Below are positions 1 to 7,215 of a stretch of 30,985 nucleotides of DNA, piece after piece. The notes beneath the pieces are model-generated. The model made no database searches. It worked only from the letters and a program-made list of their open reading frames with translations, and was not told where the DNA came from. Source of the DNA: UBA8108 sp965659285 (GTDB taxonomy: Bacteria > Planctomycetota > UBA8108); contig CBFHWB010000035.1 in assembly GCA_965659285.1 (NCBI GenBank), positions 1-30,985 on the forward strand. Direction: 5' to 3'. The position numbers were made by a program, and so were the translations under genes. Positions within the stretch are counted from its first letter, which is position 1. Each line of letters starts with the position of its first letter.

Positions 1-1015
1 CAAGGGCGACTATAAAGGCGTTGAGACCTACGGAGACTTCCGGAAATTGCTCGCCCGCAAGGATGTCGACGCGGTCGTGATCGCGACACCCGACCACTGG
101 CACGCGATCCCCGTTGTTGAGGCGGCGCGCGCCAAGAAAGACATCTACTGCGAGAAGCCTCTCTCGCTGACCATCCGCGAGGCCAGGGTCATGGCCGACA
201 CCGTTAAAAAGGAAGGTGTCATCTTCCAGACCGGCAGCCAGCAGCGCTCCGAATGCGGTGGACGATTTCACCGTGCCTGTGAGCTGGTCAGAAACGGGAG
301 GATTGGAGAGGTGAAGACCGTCCATGTCGGAGTGGGAGGGCCTTCCCGGGAGTGCAACCTTCCGGAACAACCGACGCCGAAGGACGCTGACTGGAACATG
401 TGGCTCGGACCCGCGCCCCTGCGCGGCTACCACGAGGCGCTCTGTCCCAAGGGAGTCCACGGCCACTACCCCGCCTGGCGTAACTTCAAGCCCTACTCAG
501 GTGGAGGCATGACCGACTGGGGCGCCCACCACTTCGACATCGCGCAATGGGGGCTCGGAATGGATGAGAGCGGCCCGGTGGAGGTCCATGCTCCGGACGG
601 GAAAGAATTCAAGCGGCTCACCTATCGCTACGCCAACGGGGTCGTCATGTATCACGGCGGAGCCAACGGGGTCCTCTTCACCGGCACCAAGGGCAAGATC
701 GAGGTCAACCGGGGACTGCTGCGAAGCGACCCCGCTGGAATTCTGAAGGAGAAGATTGGCGATGACGAGGTCCGCCTCTACAAGACCGGACATCATATGC
801 GCAATTGGGTCGAATGCATCCGGAGCCGGAAGGACCCGATCTGCACCGCGGAGATCGGCTGCCGCTCGGTGACGATCTGCCACCTGGGCAATCTCGCCTT
901 CTGGAATAAGTGCTCACTGAAATGGGACCCGAAGGCCTACCGGTTCATTGGCAACGACGAGGCCAACACCTGGCTCGACAGGGAGAGACGGTCGCCGTGG
1001 AAGCTGGAGGCCTGA
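1..1015 (+). CDS. Gfo/Idh/MocA family oxidoreductase (5' truncated)
   Basis: This is the 3' part of an NAD(P)-dependent sugar or inositol-type oxidoreductase. The reading frame is already open at base 2 (KGDYKGVETYGDF...), so the true start and the N-terminal GxGxxG Rossmann motif lie left of the window. Visible family marks are a Rossmann strand (VDAVVIATPDHWH), the EKPLS segment whose Lys is the usual catalytic/cofactor residue, and the C-terminal alpha/beta domain with GGMTDWGAHHFDIAQWGL, which is typical of the large planctomycete paralogue set. About 337 residues are visible out of a usual 400 to 450. Those paralogues often carry a Tat signal, which cannot be checked here. The substrate is unknown. 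It ends 8 bp from the convergent methyltransferase gene, with no terminator between them. The family assignment is secure and the substrate is not. Confidence 0.93.
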   Translation, partial: KGDYKGVETYGDFRKLLARKDVDAVVIATPDHWHAIPVVEAARAKKDIYCEKPLSLTIREARVMADTVKKEGVIFQTGSQQRSECGGRFHRACELVRNGRIGEVKTVHVGVGGPSRECNLPEQPTPKDADWNMWLGPAPLRGYHEALCPKGVHGHYPAWRNFKPYSGGGMTDWGAHHFDIAQWGLGMDESGPVEVHAPDGKEFKRLTYRYANGVVMYHGGANGVLFTGTKGKIEVNRGLLRSDPAGILKEKIGDDEVRLYKTGHHMRNWVECIRSRKDPICTAEIGCRSVTICHLGNLAFWNKCSLKWDPKAYRFIGNDEANTWLDRERRSPWKLEA

Positions 1016-1023
1016 GCGGGAGG

Positions 1024-1731
1024 TTACTTTTCGGCCTTGCGGAAGACCGTTACCTCCATCGCATCCCGCTTACCCCACGGGAGATCGATATCGAACCATT
1101 CGGTTTCGCTTTCGTGTAACGAACGAACCCGGTCAAGATAGTCCTTCATTCCCGCCGCGCCGATGCCCACATTGTCCGCCACCACCAGGGCTCCGTCACT
1201 GAGGCGACCCTCGATCCCGGCGTAGCAAGGTCCGTAGTTGGCGTAGTTGCAGTCAAGAAAGAGAAGGTCGACCTCCTCGCTGATCGCACGTACGAGCTCC
1301 CTGGCATCGCCGGTGCGCACCTCGACCCTGTCCGAGAGTCCGGCCTTCTCGAAAGTCTCACGAGCCTGGCGAGCCCTGTCGGCATCAAGCTCGATCGTGA
1401 TCAGTCGGCCCTTGCCGAGCTTCTCCAGCTCACGGCCAATCCACAGCCCTGAATACCCCAGGGCGGTTCCACACTCCACCACCACCGCGGGCTTCCGGCT
1501 GCGAACCAGCTCGGCAAGCCGGGCGCCTTTCTCAGGGCCGACCATGTAGACCGTCTGCTCACGGCAGATCCTGTCGAGCTCTTCAATCATCGTCGTCACC
1601 TTGTCTGCTCGAGGAGCCTGTGAAACCGAAACGGGACCGGAAGCGCCGCCGCCGGCTCCATCGCAGCCGCAAAGGGCGACAGCCAGAACGAAAGCGAAAA
1701 GGTTCCCGCGACACCAGGCGTTTTTCTTCAT
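1024..1731 (-). CDS. Putative lipoprotein SAM-dependent O-methyltransferase (COMT/YrrM-like)
   Basis: A 235-residue class I methyltransferase related to the catechol/caffeoyl-CoA O-methyltransferase group. Motif I is VVVECGTALGYSG (about residues 84-96), followed by the acidic strand end ITIELD. The metal-site region reads FLDCNYANY and later VVADNVG, matching the D...DN ligand pattern of COMT. The usual Lys of the DxxK motif is absent (NYAN instead). The N-terminus MKKNAWCRGNLFAFVLAVALCGC has basic residues, a hydrophobic stretch and a lipobox-like L20-C21-G22 before Cys23, predicting a lipoprotein. That is odd for an enzyme needing cytoplasmic SAM. The ATG at 1731 has GGGAG 8 bases upstream. 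It lies 83 bp downstream of aspS on the same strand. The acceptor substrate is unknown. Confidence 0.85.
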   Translation of the reverse strand: MKKNAWCRGNLFAFVLAVALCGCDGAGGGASGPVSVSQAPRADKVTTMIEELDRICREQTVYMVGPEKGARLAELVRSRKPAVVVECGTALGYSGLWIGRELEKLGKGRLITIELDADRARQARETFEKAGLSDRVEVRTGDARELVRAISEEVDLLFLDCNYANYGPCYAGIEGRLSDGALVVADNVGIGAAGMKDYLDRVRSLHESETEWFDIDLPWGKRDAMEVTVFRKAEK

Positions 1732-1814
1732 AACCAGAGCTCCCTGCCTGTCATGGCCCCATCTTCGGCCAGAACTCGCGCTGAAGCAACCTCCGGGAAA
1801 GGCACGTTCGGCTC

Positions 1815-3116
1815 TCAGGGGGAGATCCGGCGGCGGTCGCGTGGAAAGAGCGTCGCCTGCTTGACGTTCGCCAGGCCCAGCAGCTGCATCGTAAATCTCT
1901 CGAGGCCAAGGCCGAGACCGCCATGCGGCGGCATCCCATGCCGGAAGGCGCTTACGTAATAATCGTACTCTTGCGGGTCGAGCCCCCGCTCCTTCATCTT
2001 CTCACACAGCAGGGCGTGGTCATGAATGCGCTGGCTGCCGGTGGTCACCTCGAGGCCGCGCCACAGCAGGTCAAAGCTGCGAGAGGTCTCAGGGTCATCC
2101 TCGCGGAAGGCGGTATACATCGGGCGCTTGGAGAGCGGAAAGCCCACGACGTAGAGAAAATCAGAGCCGTGCTCCTGCTCGGCCCAGGCGCAGAGCAGTC
2201 GCTCGCCCTCAGGGTCGAGGTCCCCCCTCTTGCCGCAACGATGGCCCTGGTCCGCGAGAATCTCGCCGGCCTCCTTGAAGGTCACCTGGGGTATGTTTCC
2301 ATCCACCTCCGGCGCCGTCGCCCCGAGGAGCTCGAGCTGGGCCTCGCAGCGCTCCCTGGCGGCGGCCAGCATATGTCCCACCAGGCCGATCTGCATGGAG
2401 ATGATGTCCTGCTCGTCGCTGATGAAGCCCATCTCAAAATCCAGCGAGGTGTATTCGTTCACGTGGCGCGAGGTCTCGTGTTTCTCCGCGCGGTAAACCG
2501 GCCCGATCTCGAAAACCCGCTCGAGGCCGCTACCCACCATGATCTGCTTGTAGAACTGGGGCGACTGGGCGAGGAAGGCCGGCTGGCCAAAATAATCAAT
2601 CTCGAAAACGTTGGCGCCACCCTCGGTGCCCGTTCCGACAAGCTTCGAGCTCTTGATCTCGGTAAAACCCTGGGACCTGAGATAGGAACCGAAGGCCTCG
2701 ACCAGAACCGCCTGGACCTCAAAGACGGCGCGGATCTCCGGCGCCCTCAGGGAGATCGGCCGATTGTCGAGAATCTTATCGAGGTGCGTTTTCGCCAGGA
2801 CCCTGGGCCGGTTGATCTCCAGCGGCGGCTCCTCGGCGGTCGAGATGACCTTGGCCGAGGTAAGATGAACCTCGACCCCTCCCGGCGCTCGGGGCTCCTC
2901 CACCACCGTGCCGGTTACCTCGACAACAAACTCCTTGCCGAGGTTGGAAAGGTCGACCTCGGCGGATGGCTGGGCAACCGCCTGGATCAGGCCTCCCCGA
3001 TCCCGCAAGACAAGGAATTGTACATCCTTGTGGTTACGGAGGTTATGTACCCAGCCAGCGAGGCGAATCTCCTCGCCCTGGTGGGCTGCGGCCTGAGACG
3101 AAAGAAGGCGGTCCAT
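1815..3116 (-). CDS. aspS: Aspartyl-tRNA synthetase, archaeal type, probably non-discriminating (Asp/Asn)
   Basis: Charges tRNA-Asp, and probably tRNA-Asn, with aspartate in the cytoplasm. At 433 residues it is the short archaeal/eukaryotic type, not the roughly 590-residue bacterial AspRS with a GAD insert. Order: OB-fold anticodon-binding domain (about 15-105, IRLAGWVHNLRNHKDVQFLVLRD), then the class II catalytic core with motif 2 (FEIGPVYRAEKHETSRHVNEY) and motif 3 (GGLGLGLERF near the C-terminus). His24 and Pro78 fall at positions that in Thermococcus kodakarensis are Trp26 and Lys85, residues tied to rejecting tRNA-Asn; His and Pro are the non-discriminating state. I chose the ATG at 3116. 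The longer frame from a GTG at 3176 would begin upstream of an extended -10 box at 3152-3160. Confidence 0.93.
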   Translation of the reverse strand: MDRLLSSQAAAHQGEEIRLAGWVHNLRNHKDVQFLVLRDRGGLIQAVAQPSAEVDLSNLGKEFVVEVTGTVVEEPRAPGGVEVHLTSAKVISTAEEPPLEINRPRVLAKTHLDKILDNRPISLRAPEIRAVFEVQAVLVEAFGSYLRSQGFTEIKSSKLVGTGTEGGANVFEIDYFGQPAFLAQSPQFYKQIMVGSGLERVFEIGPVYRAEKHETSRHVNEYTSLDFEMGFISDEQDIISMQIGLVGHMLAAARERCEAQLELLGATAPEVDGNIPQVTFKEAGEILADQGHRCGKRGDLDPEGERLLCAWAEQEHGSDFLYVVGFPLSKRPMYTAFREDDPETSRSFDLLWRGLEVTTGSQRIHDHALLCEKMKERGLDPQEYDYYVSAFRHGMPPHGGLGLGLERFTMQLLGLANVKQATLFPRDRRRISP

Positions 3117-3151
3117 ATCGACAGATCCTGCGAAAGTGATGCAAAACGACG

Positions 3152-3160
3152 ATTGTATCA
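3152..3160 (-). promoter_or_regulatory. Candidate extended -10 promoter for aspS
   Basis: On the minus strand the sequence reads TGATACAAT, an extended -10 element (TG-N-TACAAT, five of six to TATAAT). It would place the transcript start near 3145, about 29 bases before the aspS ATG at 3116. The -35 region is poor (TTCCGG), as is common with extended -10 promoters. This is by-eye evidence only. Confidence 0.4.
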
Positions 3161-3199
3161 CGCAGAGGGGCGACACCGGAAGAGGGCTCGGAGAATCCT

Positions 3200-4420
3200 T
3201 CAGCGCTTCAGATGGAGAAGAGGCGGGCTGGAGAAACCTTCGTAAACTCTTCCCACATTAGAGCTTGCAGTGTCTCCATGGTGAATGTAAAGCCGGTATT
3301 TAAAACGAATGGATTGCCCCTTCTGTAGCCGATAATCGCCCTTGCCTGCCGCTTCTTTGCCGTAAAAATGCCGGTGGCCAAACGGGTTAGCGGCAAAAAG
3401 ACCGTAATCCCGGATGTGCCAATGGGTCGGATGGCGGAAGCTCTCGGGATGGTCCATGATCGCAACTCCGACCACCTTGCCATCGACCGGTCCGTAATAA
3501 TCGATCCATTCCGCCGGCTTACCCCAGCACTCCGCCGCGCCCAGGCCTCCGCGGGCATTCTTAATGGTGCCGCCGCTGGTTTGTTTCATCGTGCCGGCCA
3601 CACGGATACCGAAAGAGCCCTCCTTCGTCGAGCCGAAAAAAACCTCGCCCTCCGTAGCCACCAGGCGGATGTCAAAATCCATCAGCACCTGTCCTGATGC
3701 AAGCGGGATGATCCGCACAGCCCTGCGCTCCTCGAGAATCTTTTCTCCCTTTACGGTCTCCCAGCTGTTTGTCGAAACCAGCCGGCCGTAGACGGATCCG
3801 GACTCCTTGCTCTTGAAGCCCCGATGAACAATTCGTCCCGTCGTCTTGCTCTCGGCCCAGAAGTCCACGCCATTCACCTCCCCATGGGTAAACCACAGGG
3901 ATCGATGGTGCGGATGATCCGCGCGCTCACCCTTGACCCCCCGCTTGAGAGGATAATGTCGTGTCAGATTTCCGCCGGCAGGATTCCCCAGCGGGTAAAA
4001 GTAGGGCTTGAAGAGACCCTTGCCGCCGTGAACATAGCTGCTGAAGATCTTTCCATCGATATCGATGCGGCTCGAACCAGTCCCCTGTGTGAGCACCTTC
4101 ACGCGGTCCTTCCCCGCGGGAGGCTTCCCCAGGAGCTCGATGACCCACTCACCCTTCTTCCCGGCATGGAGCCCGGGCGAAACCCAGTGGACGATGACTC
4201 CGCCCTTGATCCGCTCGAGTTGGGCTGGAAGCTCCTTGCCATCGGAGACCCGCCGGATCCTGGCTCCGGGCAGGTCGGGTACGCCCTGCAGCCTGAAGCT
4301 CAAGGGTGTCCAGGCCAGGTCTCGGGCTGGCGGATCGGATACGACCACCAGCCGGGTTCCGGCGCGGAGGCTGGGAGGGAAGGAGAGAGCCGCCAACAGC
4401 AGGATGGGGAAGAAGCGCAT
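3200..4420 (-). CDS. Secreted DUF6807 (PmoA-like) family protein
   Basis: A 406-residue protein of the DUF6807 family (old name 'methane oxygenase PmoA' in PF14100, a misleading label; there is no link to methane oxidation here). The family is abundant in planctomycetes and related heterotrophs near sugar-catabolism genes; its biochemical role is not established. Visible marks are the N-terminal domain (GTRLVVVSDPPARDLAWTPL), the conserved ADHPHHRSLWFTHGEVNGVDFW block, the YYGPVDGKVVGVAIMDHP segment and the PTHWHIRDYGLFAANPFG block near the C-terminus. MRFFPILLLAALSFPPSLRAG is a signal peptide. I chose the ATG at 4420 because it has GGAG 7 bases upstream and opens directly on the signal peptide; an ATG two codons earlier is possible. 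It lies between purF and aspS on the same strand. Confidence 0.87.
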   Translation of the reverse strand: MRFFPILLLAALSFPPSLRAGTRLVVVSDPPARDLAWTPLSFRLQGVPDLPGARIRRVSDGKELPAQLERIKGGVIVHWVSPGLHAGKKGEWVIELLGKPPAGKDRVKVLTQGTGSSRIDIDGKIFSSYVHGGKGLFKPYFYPLGNPAGGNLTRHYPLKRGVKGERADHPHHRSLWFTHGEVNGVDFWAESKTTGRIVHRGFKSKESGSVYGRLVSTNSWETVKGEKILEERRAVRIIPLASGQVLMDFDIRLVATEGEVFFGSTKEGSFGIRVAGTMKQTSGGTIKNARGGLGAAECWGKPAEWIDYYGPVDGKVVGVAIMDHPESFRHPTHWHIRDYGLFAANPFGHRHFYGKEAAGKGDYRLQKGQSIRFKYRLYIHHGDTASSNVGRVYEGFSSPPLLHLKR

Positions 4421-4586
4421 TGTCATACTCCGGATGTCGTGGGAGGCCATGATGTGCTCAGCCCTCACTCTCAAGCCGGGCTGTCCCGGGCTCGGCAAGG
4501 ACCATCAAACCAGAAGAGCCGGGTATGGTAGGGCATTGCGGCCCGCAGGACAAGATGCTCGCACGGAGCGGCGGCACCCCGGGAAA

Positions 4587-4606
4587 GCCCTGCGCCAGGT
4601 CAGGGC
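4587..4606 (-). terminator. Hairpin downstream of purF
   Basis: GCCCTG (4587-4592) and CAGGGC (4601-4606) form a perfect 6-bp stem with an 8-base loop, starting 14 bases past the purF stop codon. There is no U-tract, so it is at best a weak or factor-assisted terminator, or a 3'-end stabiliser. Confidence 0.25.
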
Positions 4607-4619
4607 GATGCGGTCGGAA

Positions 4620-6287
4620 TCAACTGCCTTCCTCAGGGGCGGAAGCCCCCAGCGGCACCTCCTGCGCGGACCCCTCCGGACCCGCCCCCGCCTCGCCTTC
4701 TTCACCAAGGCCAAGACGCTCGTAGGTGCGGCCTTCGGTCGGACAATCCCGTGAAAGCAGTGCCTCCTTGTAGAGTTTCTGCCCCCAGTCAGTTGGATAT
4801 TCACCGGTCAGGCAGCCCTCGCACAGCTCGCACTCGGAGAGGCCGAGCGCGGCGTTCAGCTCCTCAACTGTCAGGTAACGCAGCGAGTCGGCGCCCAGGT
4901 CCGCGGCCAGCGCCGCAAGGCCATCGTCAGCCAGTTCCCCCTTGACCGGTTTGTCGAAAAACTGCGGGGCGATCAACTCGCTGACCGTCGACATGTCGAT
5001 CCCATAGCTGCAGGGCGCCATGATCGGAGGACAAGCCACGCGCACATGAACTTCGCTGGCGCCGCCGTATTGCTTGAGCATCTTCACGATAACGCGCAGT
5101 GTCGTCGAGCGAACGATGCTGTCCTCGACCAGGAAGACCTTCTTGCCGCGCACCACCTCCGGCAACACGGTGTACTTTCTCTCCACCCTCGCCTTGCGAT
5201 TCTTGCCCTCGATAAAGGTTCGCCCCACGTAGCGGTTTCGTATCAGGCCTTCCTTCGTGGGAATACCCAGACGGTGCGCCATGGCATCGCAGGCCGCCTT
5301 GGCCGTATCAGGCACCGGGACCGCGATGCAATCCTCCGAGTTGACCTCCAGCGGCTCCACATCGGCCAGCGCCTCGCCGAGCCGATTACGGGCGAGATAT
5401 ACCGACTTACCGTTGAGCTCCGATGCGACATTGGCAAAATACACCCACTCGAAGAAACAATGCGCCTTGCGCGGCGAGGTGGCGAACTGCTTGATCTCGT
5501 ACCCCTCGGGCCTGACATGGATCAGGTGGCCGGGCTCCAGGTCGCGAAGATCCTCAAAGCCCTTATTGGCAAGAGCGAGGCTCTCGGAAGCGGCGCCAAA
5601 CAGATTTCCGCGAAAGCCGTAGACCAGGGGGCGAACGCCGAGGGGGTCGCGCGCCAGGATCAGGTCTCCATCCGCGTTGAGGAAGGCGAGGCTGTAGGCA
5701 CCATCAACCGTATCGGCGATATGCTTGAAGACCTCGACGAAATCAGGCTTCTTATCTCCCTTGTTGGCATAGGACAGGTGGTGCATGAACAGCTCGGTGT
5801 CGGTGTCATGCGCAAGATGGTAATCGCCCTTGTCCTGCTTGAGGAGCTGGTTGCGCACCTCGGCGTAGTTGGCGATGTTGCCGTTGAAACAGAAAGCGAA
5901 CCACTTCCACTTGCGGCCATGGTGACGCTCGAAAGGCTGGGCGTATTCCCGACCCTCCTTGCCGCAGGTCGCGTAGCGGGTATGGCCGATCGCGGCGCGG
6001 CCGCTGTACTCATCGACAATGGCCCGGAACTTCCCCGGGTCGGGATGGGTCAGGTGAAACACATCCGTCACGCTGCCGACCTGCTTGTAGGTATCGATCA
6101 GCTGCGCGGCGTTTTCATCGTAGCGCGTGAGACCCGCTGCGAGCTGACCCCTGTTCTGCAGGTCGATCAGCATATCCGGAACCAGCTTGGTTACGGAGCC
6201 CTCGTACGGTTCTCCTCCGGAGTCCGGCGACTCGTCCAGCCGGTATACCGCGGCAATGCCGCATTCATCATGGACCGAATCTAGCAC
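4620..6287 (-). CDS. purF: Amidophosphoribosyltransferase
   Basis: First committed step of purine synthesis: PRPP plus glutamine gives phosphoribosylamine. The 555-residue protein has an N-terminal Ntn glutaminase domain in which an 8-residue propeptide precedes the nucleophile Cys9 (DE|CGIAAVY), with IGHTRYATCG, FNGNIANY and DTDTELF for glutamine binding. A PRTase domain follows, with the PRPP loop VEDSIVRSTT (about 386-395). All four expected 4Fe-4S cysteines of the Bacillus-type enzyme appear: in HCFFEWVYFA, in APCSYGID and in CEGCLTGEYP. It is longer than most PurF (about 470-500); the last 45 or so residues are a Gly/Glu/Ala-rich, probably disordered tail. The start is GTG at 6287; an ATG is not available before the nucleophile. 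A promoter and paired direct repeats lie upstream. Confidence 0.94.
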   Translation of the reverse strand: MLDSVHDECGIAAVYRLDESPDSGGEPYEGSVTKLVPDMLIDLQNRGQLAAGLTRYDENAAQLIDTYKQVGSVTDVFHLTHPDPGKFRAIVDEYSGRAAIGHTRYATCGKEGREYAQPFERHHGRKWKWFAFCFNGNIANYAEVRNQLLKQDKGDYHLAHDTDTELFMHHLSYANKGDKKPDFVEVFKHIADTVDGAYSLAFLNADGDLILARDPLGVRPLVYGFRGNLFGAASESLALANKGFEDLRDLEPGHLIHVRPEGYEIKQFATSPRKAHCFFEWVYFANVASELNGKSVYLARNRLGEALADVEPLEVNSEDCIAVPVPDTAKAACDAMAHRLGIPTKEGLIRNRYVGRTFIEGKNRKARVERKYTVLPEVVRGKKVFLVEDSIVRSTTLRVIVKMLKQYGGASEVHVRVACPPIMAPCSYGIDMSTVSELIAPQFFDKPVKGELADDGLAALAADLGADSLRYLTVEELNAALGLSECELCEGCLTGEYPTDWGQKLYKEALLSRDCPTEGRTYERLGLGEEGEAGAGPEGSAQEVPLGASAPEEGS

Positions 6288-6318
6288 CTAAGACAGTCCT
6301 CGCACACTAAAGACAGTC
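6288..6318 (-). repeat. Two direct repeats in the purF leader
   Basis: AGACAGTC occurs at 6291-6298 and again at 6311-6318, exactly 20 bases apart, each preceded by CTA or CTAA. On the coding strand both read GACTGTCT(T)TAG, and they lie between the predicted transcript start and the GTG start codon. Two copies two helical turns apart suggest a protein-binding site, but this is inference. Confidence 0.4.
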
Positions 6319-6351
6319 TGCAAAATTCCTCAACATCTAACGCAGAACCGA

Positions 6352-6380
6352 ACGATAACCGCCTTAACAAAGCGAGTCAA
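6352..6380 (-). promoter_or_regulatory. Candidate sigma-70-type promoter of purF
   Basis: On the minus strand TTGACT (-35, plus-strand 6375-6380) is followed after 17 bases by TATCGT (-10, 6352-6357). It gives a leader of about 60 bases before the purF GTG. The -35 box is five of six to consensus and the spacing is ideal. Confidence 0.45.
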
Positions 6381-6381
6381 G

Positions 6382-6396
6382 CTTGGCACTCCCAAG
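6382..6396 (-). terminator. Short hairpin after the amidase gene
   Basis: CTTGG, five loop bases, CCAAG form a 5-bp stem starting 2 bases beyond the amidase stop codon. No U-tract follows, so termination is doubtful. It sits just upstream of the purF -35 box. Confidence 0.2.
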
Positions 6397-6398
6397 AG

Positions 6399-7058
6399 TT
6401 ATTTCTTATTCCGACGCTTCTGCAGCCACTCGCTGACGTGGCGGCCCGGGCAGGCTGTCGGCCCAAGCCCTTCCCTTGTCCGGACCGCGTTGTGCGTATA
6501 GACCTCAGCGGAAGAAATATCGAAGAGCTGGCGAAGCTTGTCGAGCAGAATTCCAAGCCGGGCCAGCTGCTGCGGAGGAGGCTCCTGGAGATCAAAATTC
6601 CCCAGCAGGAGCAACCCTATGTTGCCGGTGTTGAGCTGCCGGGAACCGGCATGCGCTCCTCTCCTGTCGAGATGACGGCCCTCCCAGACTCGACCGGCCG
6701 GATCGACAATGTAGTGATAGCCAATGTCATCCCAGCCCTTGACAGACATGTGCGTCTCCTGGATCCCCTTGATCGCCAGGGAGGCTGCCCGCTCATCGAG
6801 CGCGGAAAAAACTCCGCCGCCGGAATGATGAACGGTGATCATCCGGGGAGAGCCGAGGCTCCCGGTACCCTCAACCGCGGGCGCCGCCCCCCACTCCTTC
6901 CTTGCGCGGGCGCCCACCTGCGCCGCGATGCCTTCACGCCAGAGCGCCACAGGGTCAGGCTCCTGCCGCAGGATCGCGGCCATAGCGGCCAGGGCCAGGC
7001 TGGCGGCGACAACCCAACCGAGACGAAGACGAATCTTTTTTTTCCGTCCACCCTTCAT
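6399..7058 (-). CDS. N-acetylmuramoyl-L-alanine amidase (amidase_2 / PGRP fold)
   Basis: A 219-residue zinc amidase that cleaves the MurNAc to L-Ala bond of peptidoglycan. Residues 1-30 contain a basic start and a hydrophobic segment (LGWVVAASLALAAMAAIL), a signal peptide or membrane anchor, so it acts outside the inner membrane. The catalytic domain begins about residue 70. The T7-lysozyme/PGRP zinc ligands are all present: His77 or His78 in MITVHHSGG, His189 in VYTHNAVR and Cys203 in TACPGRH. Tyr114 in DDIGYHYIVDP is the usual catalytic Tyr. I chose the ATG at 7058 because the longer open frame upstream has no signal-like start and runs through the divergent spacer. The nearest SD-like run (GGGAGG) is about 15 bases away, longer than usual. 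Recycling, remodelling and defence roles are all possible. Confidence 0.88.
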   Translation of the reverse strand: MKGGRKKKIRLRLGWVVAASLALAAMAAILRQEPDPVALWREGIAAQVGARARKEWGAAPAVEGTGSLGSPRMITVHHSGGGVFSALDERAASLAIKGIQETHMSVKGWDDIGYHYIVDPAGRVWEGRHLDRRGAHAGSRQLNTGNIGLLLLGNFDLQEPPPQQLARLGILLDKLRQLFDISSAEVYTHNAVRTREGLGPTACPGRHVSEWLQKRRNKK

Positions 7059-7101
7059 GGCTGAAAATTTTAACCTCCCGCGAGACCGGAAGAAAGGCGG
7101 C

Positions 7102-7119
7102 CCCTGACCCTTCAGGGTC
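7102..7119. other. Overlapping alternative hairpins in the divergent spacer
   Basis: CCCTGA-CCCT-TCAGGG (7102-7117) and GACCC-TTCA-GGGTC (7106-7119) share bases and cannot form together. Both are perfect stems (6 and 5 bp) with 4-base loops. They lie in the 157-bp spacer between the amidase and the CotH gene, on the leader side of both. They may be an operator or simply a small repeat. Confidence 0.3.
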
Positions 7120-7173
7120 CCCGCAAAGTGATTACCCTCATATTGCTTGTGCTGACGCCCCTGAGGCGGGAAG

Positions 7174-7206
7174 ATGTACCTTTGTGGGTCAGGCTTCAGC
7201 CAGGAC
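7174..7206. repeat. REP-like degenerate palindrome
   Basis: The segment GTGGGTCAGGCTTCAGCC followed by AGGACAG is a near-palindrome around GGCTTCAGCC. It resembles the short GTGGG(T/A)CAGGCTTCAGCCTG intergenic repeats I recall from planctomycete genomes. Only one copy is present here, so its repeat status is inferred, not seen. Confidence 0.25.
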
Positions 7207-7215
7207 AGACAACCA

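Noticed and set aside
1923..3245. 440-residue open frame antisense to aspS
   Set aside because: It lies opposite a certain gene, lacks any family motif and is explained by GC-rich codon bias leaving the opposite strand open.
3200..4420. Possible methane/ammonia monooxygenase subunit because of the 'PmoA' label of the family
   Set aside because: The sequence is a soluble secreted DUF6807 protein with no membrane helices or copper-site pattern of true PmoA.
5046..6284. 412-residue open frame antisense to purF
   Set aside because: The opposite strand encodes a complete PurF with all catalytic residues; the antisense product has no recognisable domain.
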